A stretch of 64,000 nt of DNA from Medicago truncatula (lineage: Eukaryota > Streptophyta > Magnoliopsida > Fabales > Fabaceae): NCBI RefSeq assembly GCF_003473485.1, contig NC_053048.1, forward strand, positions 45,644,255 to 45,708,254, in the 5' to 3' direction. This document shows, piece after piece, positions 58,483-64,000 of the stretch. A program made the position numbers and the translations under genes. Numbering within the stretch: the first letter of the stretch is position 1; each line of letters starts with the position of its first letter. The notes below the pieces were generated by a model that saw only the letters and a program-made list of their open reading frames with translations, made no database searches and was not told the DNA's origin.

Positions 58483-60903
58483 AGAGGGAAAAGATAAAAA
58501 AAAATATGCCTCGCTGGAATGTTTTGTTGTCTCTCCTCAACTGTACTTTTCCGGTAGCCTAACCACTCTCCAGCGAAGCTCCGGTGGGTGTTTTCTTCGC
58601 TTTTTCTCGCCGATTTTCGCAGATCCTCTCGTTTCTCTGTTGTTGCTGATGTTTTTTTAGTGTTTGCGCTCTTCTCCATCGTTTTCCCTACTCTCCGGTG
58701 ATGTTCAAGCGTTTTCTTCGTTTTTTCTCGCTGGGTTTTGCAGATCCTTTCAGTTCTCCGTTGTTGTTGGTGTTCTGATTTGTATTTGGACTCTTCTCTG
58801 TCGTATTACCAACTCTCCGGTGATGCTTCGGTAAGGGCTCTTTTGTTTTCTCGTCGTTGTTCCAAGCTTCGTTGTTTCTCCGTTTTCCGAGCCTGTTTTG
58901 TTCTCTAGGTTCTTGCCGGTGGTTGCTGCATCTCTGATGGTCTGTCCTTGGTCGTTTATGGCTTCTCTGGACACGTCGATTCCGAAGCCATCTGCACCTA
59001 GAAAATCTTTTGCTCAAGTTCTATCAGATTCATGTGACATTCCACTAACTCAACTCCCTCCAAAGGTAGTAATGGGTGACACTGTCCGAATCAAAATTAC
59101 ACAAGAAGAATTGGATTCTGGTATCTCTGATTGTCGAATGAATCTTCATGGAAGAATCACTCTAGCTAAAGGGGGTACTCCATTAACTACTCAGGCTTTG
59201 AAGAACAGGTTATGCATCGTATGGCCAACTCTAAAAGAATGGCATGTGCTACCTTTGGGAATGGGTTTTTTCGAATTTCAGTTTGGTTCAATTGAAGATA
59301 TGAGAAAGATTTGGGCGCTGGGAGTTGTCAAATTGAAGTCAGGCATACTGCGTTTCTCTTGCTGGACAAGAGCATTCAAAATTCACAACCAAGCTCAAAC
59401 TCATGCGCAAATTTGGGTCCGGCTGATGCACCTACCCCAGGAATATTGGAGAAGGAAGACTCTCTTTGAAATTGCTTCTGCTTTGGGAACCCCTCTGACC
59501 ATAGATGAGGCCACTCTCTCAAGAAGGTTTGGTATATTTGCGCGAGTTCTGGTTGATGTAGATATGTCCTCAAAATTATTTGATTATGTTGTTGTTGAAA
59601 GTGAAGGTTTTTCTTTACCTATATGTGTGCAATATGAGAAACAACCTCTTTTTTGCCTTCACTGTAAAATGCTGGGTCATTCCACTCAGGACTGTAAGAA
59701 GCTACACAAGGATTTTCCCGTAAAAATTGTGAAGAAGACTTCAACTGAGGTGTCCCTTGCACAACAACATCCCATTGAGGTCTTGGCCAACAATACTCAG
59801 ACAACCAAGAACACTAGAGTGTCTTATGAATTTATTTCAGAATCAGAAGCATTGGAGAGGGAGTCTCTAAATTTGATTCAGAAGCAAGAAAGAGCCATTG
59901 ATAATGAGGCTTTTACAACAATCTTGGAGGATCAGTCCATGGATCCTACTGTGGCTCTGCATAACTCTTTCACTGTTCTTGATGAGGAGATTGTTATTCC
60001 TGTTGGGGAGGCTGATATAGGGGATAAGGAAGATACTATAGTTGCTTTTAGTGCCTTTGATGTGAATGTTTCAAAGGGGAATGTTGACCTACCTCACTCT
60101 AGCAACACCGAGAAACCTAGTGAATTGAAAAAGAAGCCTCAATTTGCTAGTGTTGATTCAAGACAATAGGTGTTGATGCATGGTTCTGAGAGGCTGACAC
60201 TCTCTAGACCATCATCATCTTCCTCTCTGCAGGGCAATAATACTGAGAGGCGTACTTTCCTCAGTGTTGTTGCCTCTGCGTCCTCTCTCTCAGCTTGTGA
60301 TCTTGTTGAAGCTTTCTTAACACCTGTTGTTCAGTCTGCTAAGAATGTGACTTTAGGGTTGGTCAAAAGCTTTGTTCAAAGCCCTTATGGTAAGAACCAT
60401 GTCTCTGGTTGTGCTATGCCTCAGCCTATCACTACTTACCACACCTCTCTATCAACAGACAAGCTTCTTGTTTTGAAGGCTCTAGTGCATACTGCAGTTG
60501 TTTGTTCTTCTGCAGCTCAGAAGTGTAGACATTTTACAAAAGTTTTGGGGCGATTATACCAATGAGGAGCATGAGTCTAGCCTTGTTTGTACATCAGCAG
60601 CTAGAAACAAAAAGCAAAAGAAGTAGACAAATAGACAAGTTTCACCAAAAAGCACAAGTAGTGAGCATATACAAACTCGTTCCAAAAATGGTGTTATCAA
60701 AAGCAATCCCAAATATTGTGATTAGAGGATTAGGAAGATTTGATACTCATGTATTTTGCATAACATATGATATGTCTGATTAGAGAATTCTTTTGGGGTA
60801 TATGTAGCCCTTCGTTTTCATGACAGGCTACTCGTTTTGTTGCTATAGGATAGCCTTTGGCTTCCTTTCTCTCTTTTGTGTAAACAGGTTCAGACCTTAA
60901 TTT
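58483..60903 (+). mobile_element. LINE (L1-type) derivative: 5' UTR and ORF1, ORF2 deleted
   Basis: The order is: a 5' UTR with two roughly 120-bp tandem units (about 58570-58690 and 58690-58812, each with TTTTCTTCG.TTTTTCTCGC and CTCTCCGGTGATG), ORF1 (58958-60169), a decayed ORF1 tail (60170-60725, ending SEHIQTRSKNGVIKSNPKY in one frame), then about 170 bp of LINE-like 3' UTR. The whole ORF2 (endonuclease, RT, RNase H), normally starting right after the ORF1 stop, is absent. No poly(A) tail or target repeat is clear. It is best read as an internal-deletion derivative. Confidence 0.75.
58958..60169 (+). CDS. LINE ORF1 protein: DUF4283 plus CCHC zinc knuckle
   Basis: 403 aa from MASLDTSIPKPSAPRKSFAQ. 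An in-frame ATG 20 codons upstream at 58898 exists, but the later start fits other plant L1 ORF1 proteins. The DUF4283 domain is at about residues 45-150 (TLAKGGTPLTTQALKN-like core, W.VLPLG.GFFEFQF, WTRAFKIHNQ, IWVRLMHLPQEYW). A CCHC knuckle of the zf-CCHC_4 type starts at about residue 233 (CLHCKMLGHSTQDC, CX2CX4HX4C, intact). An acidic C-terminal region follows. Known role: an RNA-binding chaperone of the LINE RNP. The frame is open over its main domains, unusual for an element lacking ORF2, and suggests youth or constraint. The C-terminus is cut short by a stop at 60167-60169. Confidence 0.85.
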   Translation: MASLDTSIPKPSAPRKSFAQVLSDSCDIPLTQLPPKVVMGDTVRIKITQEELDSGISDCRMNLHGRITLAKGGTPLTTQALKNRLCIVWPTLKEWHVLPLGMGFFEFQFGSIEDMRKIWALGVVKLKSGILRFSCWTRAFKIHNQAQTHAQIWVRLMHLPQEYWRRKTLFEIASALGTPLTIDEATLSRRFGIFARVLVDVDMSSKLFDYVVVESEGFSLPICVQYEKQPLFCLHCKMLGHSTQDCKKLHKDFPVKIVKKTSTEVSLAQQHPIEVLANNTQTTKNTRVSYEFISESEALERESLNLIQKQERAIDNEAFTTILEDQSMDPTVALHNSFTVLDEEIVIPVGEADIGDKEDTIVAFSAFDVNVSKGNVDLPHSSNTEKPSELKKKPQFASVDSRQ

Positions 60904-61344
60904 TTTAAATAATTGAAAAAAATTACAACTTTTATTACTTTTATCAATAAAAACATACACTTTTACCTCAAAAAAAAAAAATACACTTTAATGTTTTACA
61001 ATAATTGTCACATTTGCAAAAATTATTTGCGCTAAAACATTTTTTAGCATGCTACATGGAAGAAACATCACAATTTTTATGGATGTTAGGTAGTTCTTCG
61101 CATACATCTCCCCATTCACTTCTTTAACAGTAGTATGTATATGTTCAATCTACATGAAATATAGCGCAAAACATGTTTCTTTCATCGGAATTATGATCAT
61201 TTCTTTGTTATTTTGCTCTTTTATCGCAAAACTTTTATGTTAAAATAACATTTTGTACCCTTTCTGATCTCCAACTATTGAGCAACATTTAAAAAAAAAA
61301 AATTGATCAATTTTGTGAATATGTAAAACATATTTAGAATTATT

Positions 61345-61720
61345 TTCAAACATGAATGGCTTTTAATTTCAACTGTTATAATGTCTTTAGAAGTAGCAGT
61401 TTTGTTGAACTCATAGAAAAGCTCTTGGTCATAAGTCATATGAGTTGTGGAACCACATTCAATTTTATGAAAGCTTGACCTATATAGGCCAAGCTTTTGA
61501 TAACTAATTGGTTGTAAAACATGACATTGCAGTAAGTAATGTTAACATACATGTTTTTTGGTAGGTGATTGTTATTTTACAGTAAGAACACAGTTATTTA
61601 TTATTGCTGGATCATACGTGTGACGTTCTTTTCAAAATCTTGGAATAATTCATTTTTCATGCTTTTTCCACCATCGTTCTTCTTCTTTGTTCCAGTGCCT
61701 GCAATACATGTAACACTTTT
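61345..61720 (-). mobile_element. Ty1/copia fossil fragment (gag-protease junction)
   Basis: A minus-strand frame contains STTHMTYDQELFYEFNKT, matching the copia protease-region signature (DSG.T.HMT.D..LF). It is much decayed and old. The MITE at 61728 is inserted next to or within it. Borders are uncertain. Confidence 0.6.
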
Positions 61721-61727
61721 TTCAAAA

Positions 61728-61910
61728 GAGTAATGATACATAGACACCCTTAGGTGGCAATACACCCTTGTACACCTACACAAAAATCTGACACGTAGTC
61801 ACGTGGACCCCGCACAAGCACACTTTCTCTTTTCTCTCCTCTTCTCTCTTCCTAATGCATGGGATGTACAAGGGTGTATGGAAATAAAGGGTGTCTATGT
61901 ATCATTACTC
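61728..61910. mobile_element. 183-bp MITE with 8-bp target repeat
   Basis: TTTCAAAA flanks it exactly (61720-61727, 61911-61918). The arms GAGTAATGATACATAGACAC are perfect inverted repeats for about 24 bp and continue with a second matching block, ATACACCCTTGTACA. 8-bp duplications point to hAT-type mobilisation. The centre is CT-rich. Confidence 0.88.
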
Positions 61911-62052
61911 TTTCAAAATCTTTCCGTTGCAAGATTTTTTTTTCCTACAATCCTGGAATAAGGAAACTGAGTGTAAGCAATAACAGTACTTTATTAGAGT
62001 ATTCCTGAATTTTTCAATCCTCGTACATTCTTTGTATCTCAAACTGACTGCG

Positions 62053-62281
62053 TTTATGGTGCATACGGAAATCCTTATGCACCCTGCATAAATTCAGAAA
62101 TGGTTTCTGTGAGTTGTACTCCAAAACCATTAGATGTACCTAATGGTTTTCAGCACTCTGCATAAATCTCATCTCAATTATGCCAAAACCATTTTGCTTT
62201 GGAAATGGTTTCTGTGAATTATACTCCAAAACCATTTTTGGATTTATGCAAGGTGCATAAGGATTTCCTTATGCACCATAA
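62053..62281. mobile_element. 229-bp MITE
   Basis: Inverted ends TTATGGTGCATACGGAAATC (left) and, inverted, TTATGGTGCATAAGGAAATC (right), with internal direct repeats AAATGGTTTCTGTGA...CTCCAAAACCATT (62098-62130, 62205-62235). No clear target repeat. Confidence 0.75.
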
Positions 62282-62773
62282 CCGCACCCTTTTTCTTCTT
62301 TATGAATTTTCATTTAGGACACTATGGAATTTTTCTTCTTCCATGCGTACCTACGTACCTGATTACAAGGGAAATTACGGAATGTAAATTGACAATATTC
62401 CTTCAAAAACTATTGATAGTTATATATATTCAGCTCTTAAACAAAATCTCGATACCTTGCTAAAGTCTTCTTAGTCCTATTTGCTTTAGACAGATAAATT
62501 TCTCCCAATCGTGGTCCAATTTCTTTGGAGGATTTCTTTTTAGCCTCCTTTTAATATCTCTCTTGCCTTAAAAGTATCCTCCATGAGTTATTTACCAGAG
62601 CTGTTAAAATTTAAAAAAGAATTTTTTTTTGAGAGTTATCTTTCGAATTTTTTAAATGCCTAAGAGACGTTGAAAGGACCAAAAAGAATTGCTCATTTCT
62701 CTATCTATTCCCTTTGGGCAACATTTATCACTAAAGCCCGTTTTCCAGCTAGAGTATGTATACGATGCTCACA

Positions 62774-63345
62774 CGGGCTGATCCAGACATTTGGTACATG
62801 TGGGGCTAAAATCTAAGTTGCTAACACTTGCATTTATTATCGACCAAAGCAAAGCTAACTTCAAAAGCTTATAAATCATTGCAAATGTGTTGCGCTTATT
62901 TGTTTTCATAAGTTTTGCACAAGGTTGTTGACTTGTTGGTCTTATTCTTAACATATTGTGTTTTATTTATAAGCGGTAATAATTATTTTGACCCCTGAAT
63001 GTGTAAGGAGTAACCACAATAGTCCATCGATGTTTAAAATTTTAAAATAGTCCTTGATTGTGCACTTTTCTAGTCAAAATAGTCCCTAATATTAAAATAA
63101 TTTGTTAATATTATCATGTTAGTCTTTTAATATACTTACCAGTTGTCTCTTCAGGGCTATTTTGACTAACAAAATGCAAAATCAGAGACTATTTTAAAAT
63201 TTTAATACATTGATAGAATATTGTGACTACTCGTTACACATTCAGGGACCAAAATAATTATTACCCTAATTATAATAATAAAAAATAGGAAAGTTGGATA
63301 TGGGGCTTTAGCTCCACATAGCCTTAACATGGATTTGTCCCTCGA
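62774..63345. mobile_element. Possible hAT-like element enclosing another MITE
   Basis: The outer ends GGGCTGATCCAGACATT...ATGTGGGGCTAAA and, inverted from the right, GGGACAAATCCATG...ATGTGGAGCTAAAG are loosely matched. The inner MITE (62975-63265) is clear: left GGTAATAATTATTTTGACCC and inverted right GGTAATAATTATTTTGGTCC, with arms of about 100 bp. The outer assignment is weaker than the inner. Confidence 0.6.
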
Positions 63346-63354
63346 TACTCATTT

Positions 63355-63730
63355 GGAAGAATTTTTTTGGTAACAAAAGGAAAGAACAATAGAAGACGCA
63401 AACTAACTCAATGTCCATGGCATTAAGAGAATAGAGGTCATGTCAAGAGGGTTTTCATTCAAAATAACAAGGCTACTATCACTTAGAACATCCTTTTTAG
63501 CAAGAAAATCTGTTGCAACGTTACCCTTACGCAAAGTATGTCGTAATTTAACCACCAATCTCTACGAAGAAGGTGTTTAATAGCCATGATCAAATTTTCA
63601 TATTTGTGATGTACATTCTAATCCTTTTGGACGAGGTCAACAACATTAGGGTTTTAATACAACCGAAGTTGCTATGAGATTTAATTCCTTGTATTTTGTA
63701 TTTTGAACCCCCAACAATTATTTGGCATAT
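63355..63730 (-). mobile_element. LINE RNase H relic
   Basis: On the minus strand KLRHTLRKGNVATDFLAKKD, then NPLDMTSILLMPWTLS and a stop, is the C-terminal part of an L1-type RNase H (H..R.GN..AD.LAK). An upstream piece resembles LKPNVVDLVQKD. Frames shift at least once. It is a 5'-truncated LINE copy whose tail (3' UTR) continues toward 63350. Confidence 0.65.
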
Positions 63731-64000
63731 CTTATTTGCGTCGTTAGACATTTTTGGATGGTAAAACCAATCTTCGTAAACACAACATTCATGGACCTGA
63801 TAAACATGACATTGTTATGCATGAGTGAGCATGACCCTTTGAACTCTAACAACCTCTCGTGTTAGGAAGTCAAAAGTGTCAAAAGCAAATTATATAAAAA
63901 CATGCATGTTGATTGACATAACATGCTTTCTCATGTTTGACGATTTTATTTTACGCAACTTTTAGAGTTGTCTGTTCTTCCGTAAAAGACACGACCCCAA
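63731..64000. other. Window end, nothing recognised
   Basis: May continue the LINE relic on the minus strand; no motif can be read. Confidence 0.3.

Larger units (their letters stand above)
57727..61036. repeat. 471-bp tandem duplication, second copy split by a LINE derivative
   Basis: A unit starting AATTAACGATAATGCTTGAC occurs at 57727 and 58198 (period 471). Copy 2 follows copy 1 until TTTTTTGTTATAA at about 58482, is interrupted by 2.4 kb, then resumes at about 60904 (TTTTTTAAATAATTG) and ends at about 61036. About 30 bp of the unit (TTTTATCTTTTCTTACC and on) are missing at the insertion point. The two copies are about 93% alike by eye. Confidence 0.85.

Noticed and set aside
58688-59017. 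Minus-strand Arg/Glu-rich frames over the LINE 5' UTR
   Set aside because: These are antisense readings of the CT-rich tandem units of the LINE 5' UTR.

Overview
The window is plant nuclear DNA: AT-rich, with short GT-AG introns, many transposon relics, and genes 5-10 kb apart. The organism is most likely a papilionoid legume, and probably a Medicago-like species. That is an inference from the recurring tRNA-derived SINE, chromovirus LTRs with TGTAAC...GTTACA ends, and the protein families. It has not been confirmed by any database search.

Layout. At 1-1130 (minus strand) is the 5' end of a LONESOME HIGHWAY-type bHLH gene with a 5'-UTR intron and an upstream ORF. 1.1-17 kb is repeats: SINEs, a LINE tail, a 2.8-kb solo LTR, foldback elements, and a Mutator-like element (15602-16844) that carries a TATA box and a roughly 245-bp hairpin. 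At 17.6-18.1 kb (minus) is a small gene of unknown function. 25.2-30.1 kb holds a complete nine-coding-exon ATG9 autophagy gene (866 aa), converging on an ATL-type RING-H2 ubiquitin ligase (30966-31940, minus).

From 34 to 51 kb a unit made of a small group IX ERF transcription factor plus an F-box/DUF295 gene is present three times. In copy A the ERF is intact and the F-box gene is a remnant. In copy B the ERF is broken and the F-box gene is intact. In copy C the ERF is intact and the F-box gene is broken by nested insertions. Between B and C lies a decayed receptor kinase with a chitinase-like (GH18) ectodomain. One of its introns holds a mosaic insert that includes plastid 16S rRNA sequence. 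After a second solo LTR (51687-54064, opposite orientation) comes a larger ERF1/ERF92-type gene (54933-55637).

The last 8 kb holds a 471-bp tandem duplication split by a LINE derivative that keeps ORF1 but has lost ORF2, followed by a decayed copia fragment, MITEs and a LINE RNase H relic.

Biologically, the clearly working genes point to autophagy membrane supply (ATG9), ubiquitin tagging (ATL RING-H2, F-box) and ethylene/jasmonate defence transcription (ERFs). They are not an operon. The ERF and F-box genes are linked by local duplication. The most unusual object is the Mutator-like element with its own TATA box ahead of a long hairpin, a plausible small-RNA locus.
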